From: Torymus aiolomorphi
Taxonomy: Eukaryota > Arthropoda > Insecta > Hymenoptera > Torymidae
Assembly (NCBI GenBank): GCA_036365515.1
Contig: CM070877.1
Coordinates: 70,740,022 to 70,804,021 of the forward strand
Direction: 5' to 3'
DNA length: 64,000 nt
Positions 12,209-23,246 of this stretch are shown here, piece by piece. The stretch's first letter is position 1; every line of letters starts with the position of its first letter. The notes below the pieces were generated by a model, which worked only from the letters and a program-made list of their open reading frames with translations, was not told the origin of the DNA and ran no database searches. The translations under genes and the position numbers were made by a program.

Positions 12209-13055
12209 TTTTAAAAAATGTTTAAGCTTTAATTATTATACTTACCTTTTAACTATAGAAGATGAAGAAGTGAATAATACTATATATGAATCTACAATTT
12301 GTTGCATACATAATTTATTACAATTTGTGTGGTAATCGCATTCATTAAATATATTGTACAAGCATATACACTGCAATATATCGCAGATATATGCTTCAGT
12401 ATAAATTTTATCTCTACACAAACCTACATGTATATATGTGTACACACACCAATATACAAGTGATGTATGATCATATACCAATAATATGAAGTTACTAAAC
12501 AACCTCTTCGTTAGTTTTTTATCATGTTGTATGTTAAATATGTATAAAAATATGCTAATATGCTAATATGTGTGTGTGTGTGTTTGTGTGTGTGTCATAC
12601 AGGTTCTATATACTCATAATTAATCATAAAATGTTGAAGAAATACATTCTATAGATATTATCTATATATCTATAGATATTTGTATATAATCTTATATATT
12701 GCAGTATATATGCTTGTAAAATGCATAAAATGCATATAGCTATCAGAGAAATTGTAAAAAATAATATATAAATCCAATTGTATATACATATACAATTTTT
12801 TTTGCTATTTTCCTAACGCGATCGCACTTTACATTATTTAATTATATTTATTTTCCCGACAGATGAGAAAAACCCACTCACAATCAGGTTAAAAAATGAT
12901 AATGCGATTCCGAGGGAAGTGGTGATTCCTAGACAATTTCAAAACGAAGAGAATCCTCTTTACCAGAACATTTTTTATGCAAAATTCGCGTGAAGCCGAA
13001 TTTAATAGACTTTTCGGCTGTTTTGTCCCACTGTGCGGCGCGGGCCCTCTTTTGC

Positions 13056-14399
13056 CGATTCTCACACTTTGCTCCAACTATGGGCACTTTTATAGCTCGT
13101 ATAAGGTAAAAGTACCAGTTATGGAACGAATTTGGAGGGGTTTTCATTTTTTCATAATCTTCCCCGTAAACCATGTTTCGACCAAAAATCTTTTTGCTAT
13201 ACCTTAAACATGTCTTTCCGTATATAAAATCAATTTACTGAATGTGTTTTAATGTTTAAATTTAATTTAATTATATTAATAAAAACACGAGACGTTTAAA
13301 TTACCTTATTATGAAACACGATCTACGTCGTATGTCCCGATTTTTCCATTTTAATGTTCCTTTTGTAAAACACTAAATAAAAGCTGAAATTTTATTAGTA
13401 AATCGATATAAATATTATTTTATGTTTTCTTAAAGCAATTCATTCTGTATACAAGCATTTTGAAATAATTAGAACGGTTCAATTTTTTTACAATTTTTTT
13501 AAAATACAGAATTATCAAGAGACATATTCCTCAAGTAGACACTTATTGAGATATATATAAAGAGACTTTTATTTTAACGTTAAAATGAGTTTTCTAAGTT
13601 TCCTTATGAAAATATCCAATCAAAATTTATTACAGCTAAATTATATAATAATTATTATTTTTTCTTCAAATTAGAGTACTTTTTCAACATCGGTTCTAGA
13701 GTTTTCGATGATTATAACAGCCTTTTGATATTTGTAAATGATAAGAATATAAATATTAATCATAATAAAATTACTATTAAACGTTCTGATACGAAAATAC
13801 TTTAATTTATCATAAATATATGCCAAACGTTTACATTTTAAAATTTCTTATTTTACAATAAATTATTCTATCAAGTCACGAATATTGATTGAGCAACATT
13901 ATTTACACATTTAACGTTATTTTCAATAATTTTTATGTACGTTTAAAAGATGCACAAATTTGCAATAGAAATTTAAATAATAAAACATTAACTTTCGTAC
14001 TACCACACTCACAGCTTGTTGGTTGTTTTCTCTTTCTTCAATCTTTGAAAAACTTTTAATTATGAAGTATATGTATTTTGTGAATTATGAATTAGGCAAA
14101 ACTAATCACCTATTACATAAATTGGGCAAGAGAAATGAAAAAATCTTTGTGAAAATGTATTAAATATTAGTGTTTCACAATCGGGACATACTCAAAACCG
14201 CTACTAACTGCTTTAGCAGAATGCTCAAAGAACTTTGCAATGTCATTCCATTCTATGTTATCATTAAAAACACGAAACTTTTTATTATTTTTTTTCTTCA
14301 TATATATATATATTATTTTTAATAAAATATGTTTCCATATAGTCAATATTTTAAATAAATTTGAGTATTACTAACTGGAATCCTATTAACTGTATATAT
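13056..14399. other. AT-rich DNA, nothing recognised
   Basis: About 1.3 kb of very AT-rich sequence with no ORF over 60 codons outside the arm-derived one, no clear inverted repeats and no RNA gene. Confidence 0.35.
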
Positions 14400-15460
14400 A
14401 TGGGTCGTTCTTGTACTTTTCGGTCATAACCGGTCGCAGGGGGTCAACCGTTTTCCTCGCTGATTTTTCCTGTGAAAGTACATATAAAAAAAGTGAGAAA
14501 GCCCCAATATTAGCTCCCTATATCCAATATTGAGACAGCTACACTGTGCTGAATTTCGAAAAATTGTCAAAAAATGGCTAATTTCGAAAAATTCTGTGTG
14601 GCTCGTTTTTTGATCGATTTGAATGATTCAAGAAGGAATTTCTTTGTGATTTTGTCAAATTTTAGAAAAAAAATTTGTGGAATAAAAATAACGCAATGAA
14701 ATATTCACACAAAGGAAAGCGTGAATCTAAATATTTTCATTTTTAAGGTTATCTTTCAACTTTCGTAGTTCCTCGAGTTTTATAGATATTGAGATCGGGT
14801 AGGGCCTATTTTCTTAGTCTTAAAAATACCTTTCATTTTCACTCAGCCAACGATCGATGTGATTAACTAGAAGCAAACATACAGCTCTTTCAAAATGGTC
14901 GATTTTCGAAAACCGCAATGTTGGCACCCCTGTAACTTTTTTCTATCAAAACCGATTAGGCTCGTATTGGGCGGAAAAAAAAGTTTTAATCTTCTGAAAA
15001 ACGACCCAATTATCTTCATTTGGTTTTTTGGATATTTGCAAAAGTTACGAATTTTTCAAAATAGGTGTTTTTCGTTTACGTTAAGCGCGTGTTACACCTA
15101 ATGGCTTCTGAGGACAAAATCAGCTGAATCGATGGCTTTTCATGGGTCTAAATTACTTCAAATTCATGAATTTATTGCTCGAAGATTTGGAAATATTAAA
15201 AATATTTTATTAAATAATTTGAAAATGCTAAAAACGACAAAGAAAATTACAAAAGCTCTTAAAATTAAGCAATTAAAAGTGGTTTTTCAATTTTTAAAAA
15301 TAATTAATCAAATAATTTTAATATTTCCAACTCTTCGGGCCATTACTGCATGAATTTTAAGTAATTTAGAACTTGTCCCATGAAAATTCATTGAATACTT
15401 TTTTTAAAAAGGCCTCAGAAGCCACTATGTGTAAGACCCCCTTTAAGGAGGTTCGATACC

Positions 15461-16111
15461 GAAATAAAAAAGGTTACGTCATTCCAAAAACTAAATATTG
15501 TTGTTCTTCGATTGATTTTCTATTAGTGTGTGAAATTTCAGGTCGTTTGTCAACTCGATTATGAAATTATTCAATTCAAAGTTCAACTCTTATACACGGG
15601 CTCTTATGGAAGTACCTTGGTAAAACACAAAACACTTATGACACGATTCTTTTAAAAAGGGGACCCCCTCCCCACACCCCGCGAGCGGCGAGCTATCGGA
15701 TCACCTTAAGGTGGTTCCCTGGAGATCAGAGTTGATTCAACACATACTTGGAATTACACACGTAGGTCAATAAAGACATAACGAATCCCATATCCAAATT
15801 TCAGAGCATTTTATCATTTGGCTTCTGAGTAATTACTGTGTAAAGTTACACGGATTACATGGGAGATATATCTATATATATCGAAACTGTCGCGTTATGT
15901 ATCTGTTTACAATAATATCTAAGCAACGAGATTCAAGTCAGACTTGGAATTTTATGTACATATAGAATATATAATAAGGAATGTTTTTGTGCAAGAATGA
16001 AGTAGATTCATCGTTTCATTATTAAAATAGAGCGTCTTAAAAATATCGCTTTCGCAGACTTGATATGTTTCGAGGTTTATCTATGCTCAGCGCGCCAGCG
16101 TACAGTCTTTT
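15461..16111. other. Unique centre of the 14.4-17.0 kb element
   Basis: No ORF with recognisable motif. A short stretch near 15658-15690 is C-rich (ggaccccctccccacaccccgc). Otherwise AT-rich filler between the arms. Confidence 0.35.
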
Positions 16112-16386
16112 TCAAATTATTTAATAAAATATTTCTAATATTTTCAAATTTTCGGGCAATAAATACATGAATTTCAAATAAATTAGACCCATGAAAAGCC
16201 ATCGATTCAGCTGACTTTGGCCTCAGAAGCCACTAGGTGTAACACGCCCTTAATGGATACGTATACGAAAAACACCTATTTTGAAAAATTCGTAACTTTT
16301 GCAAATATCCAAAAAAACCGAACGAAACCAATTGGGCCGTTTTCGAGAAAGTTAAAACTTTTTTTTCCGCCCAATACGAGCCCAAT

Positions 16387-16464
16387 CGGTTTTGATAGAA
16401 AAAAGTTACAGGGGTGCCAACATTGCGGTTTTGATAGAAAAACGTTACAGGGGTGCCAACATTG
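16387..16464. repeat. 39-bp tandem duplication in the right arm
   Basis: Two adjacent 39-bp units (16387-16425, 16426-16464) differing by about one base. The left arm has only one copy, so the duplication happened after the arms formed. Confidence 0.85.
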
Positions 16465-16977
16465 CGGTTTTCGAAAATCGACCATTTTGAAAGAGCCGTA
16501 TGTTTGCTTCTAGTTAATCAAATCAATCGTTGGCCGAGTGAAAATGAAACGTATTTTTAAGACGAAGAAAATAGGCCCTACCCGATCTTAATATCTATAA
16601 AACTCGAGGAACTACGAAAGTTGAAAGATAACCTTAAAAATGAAAATATTTAGATTCACGTTTTCCTTTGTGTAAAAATTTCATTGCGTTATTTTTATTC
16701 CACAAATTTATTTTCTAAAATTTAACAAAATAGTAAAGAAATTCCTTCTTGAATCATTCTAATCGATCAAAAAACGAGCCGCACAGAATTTTTCGAAAAT
16801 AGCCATTTTTGACAATTTTTCGAAATTCAGCACAGTGTAGCTGTCTCAATATTTGATATGGGGAGCTAATATTGGGGCTTTCTCACTTTTTTTATATGTA
16901 CTTTCACAGGAAAAATCAGCGAGGAAAACGGTTGACCCCCTGCGACCAGTTATGACCGAAAAGTACAAGAACGACTC

Positions 16978-17009
<32 letters not shown>

Positions 17010-17035
17010 GGCGTTACTGCTATATCTGAGCGCAG

Positions 17036-17360
17036 TCCCTTCACCGTCCCCTCCACCGCCCTCCACCGTCCCCTCTACCGTCCTCCACCGTCTCCCCCAC
17101 CGTACCCTCCACTTACCTATTTGCTGCCCCTCCACTGTCCCCTCCACTTATTAACGTTAAATTCGTTCAAAAATCACGTTATTTTTTAATCTCAGTCAGA
17201 CCACCATCTCCTCTACCGCCCTCCACCGTCCCCTCCACCGCCCTCCACCGCCCTCCACCGCCCTCCACCGTCCGCTCCACCGCCCTTCACCGTCCCCTCC
17301 ACCGTGCTCCACCTACCGTCCCCTCCACCATCCCCTCCACCGTCCCCTCCACCTCTGGAC
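17036..17360. repeat. CCACC-type minisatellite
   Basis: Irregular repeats of ccctccaccgt and ccgccctccac, interrupted by unique DNA near 17155-17205. Strongly strand-asymmetric (C-rich on plus, G-rich on minus). Confidence 0.9.
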
Positions 17361-17778
17361 TACTACCGGACTATTGTTTTTGATGATAGTCGAAAAACCA
17401 TCAAAGAGAAAACTGTCACTAGATCTTCGAATTCGAACATTTAAAAGAACTCAAAAATATACTAATTATTATTTGAACCAATATAGACAATTATGTTTTC
17501 AACTATTACCACATTTCGCACATTTGGAATAGCTTTCCACACCACCACTGAGGTACTGTTATAGGCGCGTTGAATTTTTGATTATATATAAGAAATAATA
17601 ATAATTATATATATGATTTTGGGATATGCCGTAATCATATAGAATTACACAATAATTTTTTATATAATGAGCCTAAACACAACCATGGAATTCATCGCCA
17701 GTAACTTTAAAAACCATGTGAGTCATCCCTCCGTAATCCTCCTTGACTCCAACCTAGCCCTTCCTTCCTCCACTATGT
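17361..17778. other. AT-rich spacer
   Basis: Nothing recognised apart from AT-rich sequence. Confidence 0.3.
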
Positions 17779-17873
17779 AAGATGTGAATTAATTTTCATT
17801 ACTTATTATTGTAATTTCTTTACAATAAAAATTGTGCAAAGTTTCAAATATAATGAAAATTAATTCACATCTT
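17779..17873. repeat. Small hairpin element
   Basis: The 22-base arms gatgtgaattaattttcatt (17781 on) and its mirror (17852-17871) enclose a loop of about 50 bases. Too short to class. Confidence 0.7.
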
Positions 17874-18134
17874 TATTACATTTAATAAACAAATATTTCA
17901 CATTAATATATTAAATAATTATGAAATATTTATTTATTAAATGTACAACAATATTCAGATTATTTATGATATTAAACTTATGAGAAGATACAACATGTCT
18001 TATATTTTCATAAAGGGTAATATTTTAATTAAAATGATTATTGTTATAAATTCCTTGAGCTTAGGAGAAATTGAGATTATATACAAATACGACATAAATT
18101 TTCACTCATCAAATCTTATAGTGTAAATTATAGA

Positions 18135-18938
18135 TTAAATTTCAAAAATTTCTTTCCATACAATGTTATCTATTATTAAAGAATTTTCTGAACAATTTTC
18201 AATAAATATATTGTTAGGATTTTTACATCGGGATAAAGCAACATATAACTGACCATGTGAAAATAGTGGTCGTCTAATAAAAATTCCAATAGAATCAAAA
18301 CTCTGTCCTTGAGATTTATTTATTGTCATGGCAAAAGCTAATACAATTGGTAATTGTTTACGGTAAAGAATAAAAGGAAATGAAGATGAATCTGCAGTAT
18401 TTAATGTTATTCGTGGAATAAAAACCTCTTCACCAATTCTTTCGCCTGTAATTATTTCTGCCTTAACATTATGAGCATATAATCCAGTTAGTCTTAGACG
18501 TGTACCATTACACATTCCTTGTACAATACTTATATTTCTAATTAACATAACAACAGTATTTAATTTCAATTTTAATTCATGAGGTGGAAGACCTTCTCTA
18601 ATATTGTTAAGCATTTCAATTGGATAATTTAAATGAGTATTTTCGTCTGTTTGACCAATTCCTTTATGAGTTGCGTAATCTATACTATAATACGTATGTA
18701 CTTTTTTATTCAATAATTCTAAAATTTTATTATTAATAATTTTAGTATCTTTATTATGAGCGGTTAAGATTACACGATCTATTGAAGTTTTAATATTAAT
18801 GTTACTATAAATTTCTTTACAAATATTATTTGTTTTCCATTTATTTGGAATAATCAATGGATTAATTTTTCCTTCACCCAATTCTAACACTAGTGAAACA
18901 AATTCTTTATAACGCAGAAAATTTAATTGTTTCTTCAA
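18135..18938 (-). pseudogene. C-terminal Pif1-like helicase portion of the Helitron
   Basis: The longest intact piece, 267 codons. Pif1-family motifs near residues 205-250 (AFAMTINKSQGQSFDS and HGQLYVALSRCKNP) form the last helicase motifs, which couple ATP hydrolysis to DNA unwinding. Upstream motifs lie in other frames or beyond the Penelope insertion. Its ATG is internal to the ancestral protein. Confidence 0.85.
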
Positions 18939-19160
18939 TTATACTATTTTTGTGACCACATTTCATAACTGGAAGAATTTGCCGAAAATCACCTCTTAAT
19001 ATGATCAATTTTACACCAAATGGAATATCATTAAAACATACATCTCTTAGTTTGATCAATTATTTCTAAAGCCTTTTTTGGAATCATTGATACTTCGTCC
19101 AAAATAATAATATCAACTTTATCATTAAAAATATTACTTATGTCGACTGCAATTTAATAT

Positions 19161-19349
19161 CAACTGATAAGAATTTTTCCATCGGTCTTACAGTCTTACA
19201 AATTAAATTAAAATAATTAATATTTATGGCAGTCAGATTGCCCTTGTTTATAATCACCCCCGCAGAATCTGAAATAAAAACTTAATTAAAATCTGGAAAA
19301 AACTTTGTTAGCAAAGGACGATCTGACTGCCCACCACCACCACATTGTT
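19161..19349 (-). repeat. Left inverted pseudo-LTR arm of the Penelope-like element
   Basis: Inverse copy of 20298-20485, with outer end caactgataag and inner end ccaccaccaccacattgt. The match stops at a base corresponding to 20298, two bases past the predicted ribozyme cleavage point. Confidence 0.88.
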
Positions 19350-19350
19350 A

Positions 19351-20151
19351 GATATTAGAGTCATTAGAGGTAATAATAATAGAGTGAAATTAGATTGGTA
19401 TAGAAAACCTACATGGTCAGGTAGATTTTTAAATTTTGATTCTCACCACCAATTCGGAAACAAGACAGGTGCGATCAAAGGTGTCATTGACAGAGCGATT
19501 AAATTGTCACATAAAGATTTTAGGAAAAAGAATTTAAATTTAGTTAGAGAAACATTTATTAAAAATAGTTATCCCGTAAAATTTATTGATAAAATGATTG
19601 ATGAGAGAGTGTGGGAAATTTATAATGGTGGATTGAAGCAGCGGGTAGATAATCAAACAAGGAATAGAAATGGAAAGAATGCATATTTTAGTTTACCATA
19701 TGTTAGAGGTTTGTCGGAAAGGATTAGAAGGGTTTTTAGTAAACATAATATTCAATTTTTCTTTAGAAATGATAATAATTTAGAAAGGTTATTTAGTAAT
19801 TGTAAAGACAAGGATGATAAATGTTTGAAATCGGGAGTTGTTTATAAAATTAATTGTAGGGATTGTAATGGTTGTTATATTGGTCAAACGGGTAGATATT
19901 TGAAAAAGAGAATATATGAACATCAATATAGTTTACGCAGCTCAAGTTGTACATCGGGTTTGAAAGAACATTGTTTAAATAGTTTGCATTCTTTCGATTT
20001 TGGGAGTGTGGATATTTTGGAACAGGGGATTAAAAATAAATATAAGAGGGAAAGCCTTGAAAGTATTCACATTCTAAGAAATCGGAATAATGTAAATTTA
20101 ATGATAGAGTCAAGTAAATTAGATAGCATTTATCATTCTTTATTAATTTAA
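19351..20151 (+). CDS. Penelope-like protein, C-terminal fragment: RT end plus GIY-YIG endonuclease
   Basis: About 266 codons, open from the inner edge of the left arm with no ATG near its beginning, so the true start was lost by 5' truncation. The first 50 residues (LDWYRKPTWSGRFLNF... and KTGAIKGVIDRAIKLSH) match the region between reverse transcriptase and endonuclease in Penelope-like elements. The GIY-YIG nuclease follows at about residues 163-195, with VVYKI, CX2C (CRDCNGC), CYIGQTGR and the conserved Arg and His of KKRIYEHQ. It nicks DNA to prime reverse transcription. The catalytic YADD region is absent. The frame is intact to a stop at 20151. Confidence 0.85.
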   Translation, partial: DIRVIRGNNNRVKLDWYRKPTWSGRFLNFDSHHQFGNKTGAIKGVIDRAIKLSHKDFRKKNLNLVRETFIKNSYPVKFIDKMIDERVWEIYNGGLKQRVDNQTRNRNGKNAYFSLPYVRGLSERIRRVFSKHNIQFFFRNDNNLERLFSNCKDKDDKCLKSGVVYKINCRDCNGCYIGQTGRYLKKRIYEHQYSLRSSSCTSGLKEHCLNSLHSFDFGSVDILEQGIKNKYKRESLESIHILRNRNNVNLMIESSKLDSIYHSLLI

Positions 20152-20259
20152 GTGAGAATGGCAAGTTGGAGAGGGGAATGTGGCGGGTGGTGGGGTAAGA
20201 GAAAAGAAGGGGGTATGGGTGCATGGTATATAAGGAGGTGTATCGCGGGTTTTATTTCA

Positions 20260-20299
20260 GTCCCTGAGGAGGAGCCGGAGCAGGCTCGAAACGTCGGAC
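20260..20299 (+). ncRNA. Hammerhead-ribozyme-like motif of the Penelope-like element
   Basis: Core boxes in order: stem I strand GUCC (20260-20263), CUGAGGA (20264-20270, fits CUGANGA), stem II GAGCC/GGCUC (20272-20276 with 20283-20287), GAAA (20288-20291), a tiny ACGU stem III, the GUC cleavage triplet ending at 20295, and stem I' GGAC (20296-20299). Minimal hammerheads with very short stem III are known in Penelope-like elements and are thought to act as dimers. One G (20271) is unpaired between CUGANGA and stem II, which may weaken activity. Its position just before the sense arm is as expected. Confidence 0.65.
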
Positions 20300-20485
20300 A
20301 ATGTGGTGGTGGTGGGCAGTCAGATCGTCCTTTGCTAACAAAGTTTTTTCCAGATTTTAATTAAGTTTTTATTTCAGATTCTGCGGGGGTGATTATAAAC
20401 AAGGGCAATCTGACTGCCATAAATATTAATTATTTTAATTTAATTTGTAAGACTGTAAGACCGATGGAAAAATTCTTATCAGTTG
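20298..20485 (+). repeat. Right pseudo-LTR arm of the Penelope-like element
   Basis: Sense-orientation arm following the hammerhead-like motif. It ends at the 13-bp TSD. Mirror of 19161-19349. Confidence 0.88.
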
Positions 20486-22150
20486 ATAATATCAACTTCT
20501 CTCAATTTTTTTTTATCCGATTCAAATTTTAAAAAAGCAGTTTCAATACTGTTTAAATCTAGAGGAGGTCTAAAAGTACGATGACTTGTCATTCCTTTAG
20601 GTAATAATATAGACGCGATTCCAGTCCAAGCCATAGATAAAGTTTTTTTGTTCAAAGATATATAATAATGTATTAATGTTTTGTATAAGAAAGTTTTACC
20701 TGAACCTCCAGGGCCGTCAATATAATAAATTTTATATTCACTGTTTACTATTTCATTAAACTTTGATTTTTGATCATTAGTTCACTGATTAAACAAAATA
20801 TCAAAAATATTCTTACTGTGTGTTATATTTTCAGAATTTTCTTCAATACTATTAATTACTGTTGGTTCAGGTAAACTGAAATCTTTAGAACTTTGATCTT
20901 CAGTTTCCAATATACTTTGAATATGCGATAGAGCATTATTTTCTGCCTTTTTTTTTTAAAATCCTCAGAAAAAAATGTTTACATTTTTCCCACATCAAAT
21001 TACCTTGAATGTTTTCTGCTAAAATGAACCATGCAAAAAATTTATGTAATTGAAATGGAAGCATTACATTAGTAGCTTCTTAAAAAATAACGTAAATTTG
21101 TGAATCATCTTCTATAAGACCCATAGCAAGTGCTGCCGCTTTGTAAGTTTCATATGTAATATTATTAAAAGTTCGTATATCTTTAAAAGAAGTAGCACCT
21201 TTTACATGATTTAGTAATAATTTGAGAAAAAATCGTTCATTATCTTTTGGTGATACAAGATTTAATCGACCAATGGCTTCAAATTTTTGTGACCGTTCTC
21301 TTTTTTTCCATGATTTGGATTTAAAAACATAATATCGAGGTATTTCAATATATTTCATATTTCTAGCCGTTTTATCTGTTTTATTTAATTTAAACCACGC
21401 CGTTAAAGTAGTTTCTGTATTACACAAAGCTTGAGATTCTTTATTCTCTTCAAAAATAATTTTTTGTTGATGCTCTGTGTGTACAGCTAACCGCATAACG
21501 GTATGGCTTCTGCCGCATAAGAAATTCTTGTAAACGCCATGCGGCTTCCATCGGACTTAGATATCTACCATCTATAAATTGTGAAATTTCATCATATATT
21601 ATCGGATTTTGTTCATCATTTTCTTTATTTACTTTTTGTATTTTACATAATGCTCTATCTCCACCTTTATGAATATAGTCAAACATATATTTAATACTAT
21701 GAATTGATGCACAATATTCCACATTAATATGACATTTATATTTTTTTAGTAGAAAACTGTTATATGGAACTACCATTCTATTATCAATGGAAATAATATG
21801 GCTACTTTTGGTTCTATATGAATGATTATCACAAGAATTATCTTTTCTTTGATATTCTGGATGACCATTTTCTTTCAAAATTGTTGTATCGCGAAACTGT
21901 TTAGGAAATTTTTTTTGCAAATAGATTGATCGTTAATAAGACAAGATGATTGGCTTGTATTAGGTCCATGCAACATATGTTTGATTACTAATTTCATTGC
22001 TCTGAAGCAATTATAAAGAACATAAATAGTATATCCTTTACCTTTGATTCGTCTTAAGTCCGATATTTTACCCATCAAAATTTCATGTTGTCAAAATTTG
22101 ATAGTTTCATACTTCATTATTATAAAATTTCTCGCTGAAAACGGGGGTTG

Positions 22151-22185
22151 GCGAGCGGAGCGAGCAGGGGGCGAAGCCCCCCTAG
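22151..22185 (+). mobile_element. Helitron-type 3' terminus (hairpin + CTAG)
   Basis: GGGGGC (22167-22172), GAA loop and GCCCCC (22176-22181) form a stem followed immediately by CTAG (22182-22185) and T. A short GC hairpin just before CTRR, with insertion 5' to T, is the classic Helitron 3' end. It is on the plus strand, opposite to the helicase gene that ends about 70 bases away. It is therefore likely the tail of a different copy joined head-on. Confidence 0.7.
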
Positions 22186-22436
22186 TTTTTATATATATAT
22201 ATATTAACTTATCGGGATTTATGTAGTCCAAGACTGTATATTAGTACCTACAGCCCAGAGTTCCCTATGGCAAGTGACTAAAGAAATACTGGACCCTGGG
22301 GTTATAGACTCTAGATCGGGCCGTATAAACCCCTATATTTAGAAATATTATGAAGCCCAGGCTGCATAATCAAAATCGGGCTCGATAAACCCCTACATAC
22401 AAAAAAAACGGGCTTTATAAACCCCTTTCGAGAAAT
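22186..22436. repeat. Region with three cgggc...ataaacccct motifs
   Basis: The motif cgggc followed 3-4 bases later by tataaacccct or gataaacccct occurs near 22317, 22377 and 22409. Purpose unknown; probably a degenerate tandem repeat. Confidence 0.5.

Positions 22437-22444
<8 letters not shown>

Positions 22445-22519
<75 letters not shown>
22445..22519. repeat. (GT)n microsatellite
   Basis: About 75 bases of uninterrupted GT. Confidence 0.97.
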
Positions 22520-22525
<6 letters not shown>

Positions 22526-22723
22526 CGTACCAATATTCACACATATCTATATACATACTCATACACGCTCTCACGGCTGTTTAAAGCCATAAGAAAAGTG
22601 TCATGGGCCGCGCTCGTGCTACAACAGCGCGATGCACGATACCGTTCGTTCGTTGTACATAACTAATATAACTCATCAATAAATATATAGTATAGTTTAG
22701 CTACGTTTATCTCGTTTGCGAGA

Positions 22724-22978
22724 CTACCCGATTCCTTGCATGTCGAACTTCATGAGAATTTTATCTATGCTACGACATTGCCCCAAGGCAAGATAATCGT
22801 AGTAGTTCAAGTTGTTTCCAGCTACGCACGAGAGATCTATGATTCTAGACCTGTGAGCTAGCTGAGCTACCTTAGAGGCCGTCACGTGAGGACACTCTAC
22901 TATAAATCTATCCCGATTTTTATGCACGCTACAACTCGGAGTAAACTCTTTCGGCCTGGAGAGAAGATACTCACTCAA
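22724..22978 (-). other. Possible gene or exon fragment, 84 codons
   Basis: A minus-strand ORF in a segment of higher GC than its neighbours. Its composition is protein-like rather than repeat-driven (stretches such as SCSVHKNRDRFIVECPH). No motif is recognised. It could be a host exon, a retroelement fragment or chance. Confidence 0.25.
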
Positions 22979-23246
22979 GTCGTCGAGTTACATATTATTA
23001 ATTGAAAATAATTATGTACTCTATAACACGGCTTAATCTACAAATTTCGGAATATCTTCTTAATTCTTTATTATTATTTTTTAATTCAACATTTAAATTT
23101 TCAAAAATTTTACCGATTTTCAACTAATTGCCTATCATCTTTTTTACTATCTATCATAATTTTGTTATAAGAGGATATGACACAATGAAACAAGATATAT
23201 GATACTGTTACAATATACGGTACACTGTCGACACGGTCTACGACAT

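Larger units (their letters stand above)
14400..16979. mobile_element. 2.6-kb foldback DNA element with arms over 800 bp
   Basis: Left arm (14400 to about 15230) and right arm (about 16112-16979) are inverted copies beginning gtcgttcttgtacttttcgg. Both ends abut TATATA, compatible with a TA target of the Tc1/mariner type, but the surrounding TA repeats make that unprovable. Near 15130-15460 a second, shorter inverted copy of the arm's inner end is present (aattcatgaattta...; ggcctcagaagccact). The unique centre (about 15470-16105) has no transposase. Confidence 0.8.
19120..20485 (+). mobile_element. Penelope-like element inserted in the Helitron, 13-bp TSD
   Basis: The 13 bases ataatatcaactt occur at 19107-19119 and 20486-20498 and lie at the same point of the helicase frame, so they are the TSD. 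Inside are inverted arms of about 190 bp (19161-19349 and 20298-20485), plus a 41-bp extension at the left end only (19120-19160). Inverted pseudo-LTRs and a one-sided extension of this size are known for Penelope-like elements. The coding part keeps only the end of the reverse transcriptase and the GIY-YIG domain, so it is 5'-truncated and non-autonomous. Confidence 0.88.
18135..22078 (-). pseudogene. Helitron helicase gene, frameshifted, 5'-truncated and split by a Penelope-like element
   Basis: Minus-strand pieces in order from the 5' side are as follows. 22078-21875 has a degenerate HGP...C...C motif. 21920-21450 (VPYNSFLLKKYKCHINVEYC, then KYMFDYIHKG and a RYLSPMEAAWRLQEF stretch) and 21496-21080 (SFKDIRTFNNITYETYKAAA) belong to the Helitron middle region. 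About 20960-20500 has the Walker A motif GPGGSGKTF and TGIAS. 19119-18940 has LDEVSMI and the GDFRQILPV region. The intact ORF 18938-18135 has the C-terminal Pif1/RecD-like motifs MTINKSQGQSFD and YVALSRC. At least two frameshifts lie near 21.45-21.5 and 21.9 kb, with more likely in the T-rich stretch around 20.95 kb. The HUH replication-initiator domain expected upstream is absent, so the copy is truncated. It cannot make a working Rep-helicase. Confidence 0.85.

Noticed and set aside
15658..15720. rRNA or tRNA-like segment in the C-rich stretch
   Set aside because: No conserved rRNA words or tRNA arms can be assembled there.
18135..22078. Host PIF1 helicase gene
   Set aside because: Upstream pieces match the Helitron-specific region (HINVEYC, KYI.KG) rather than a cellular PIF1, and there are frameshifts.
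22311..22666. Thr-His and Val-Cys repeat ORFs around the GT tract
   Set aside because: Microsatellite artefact.
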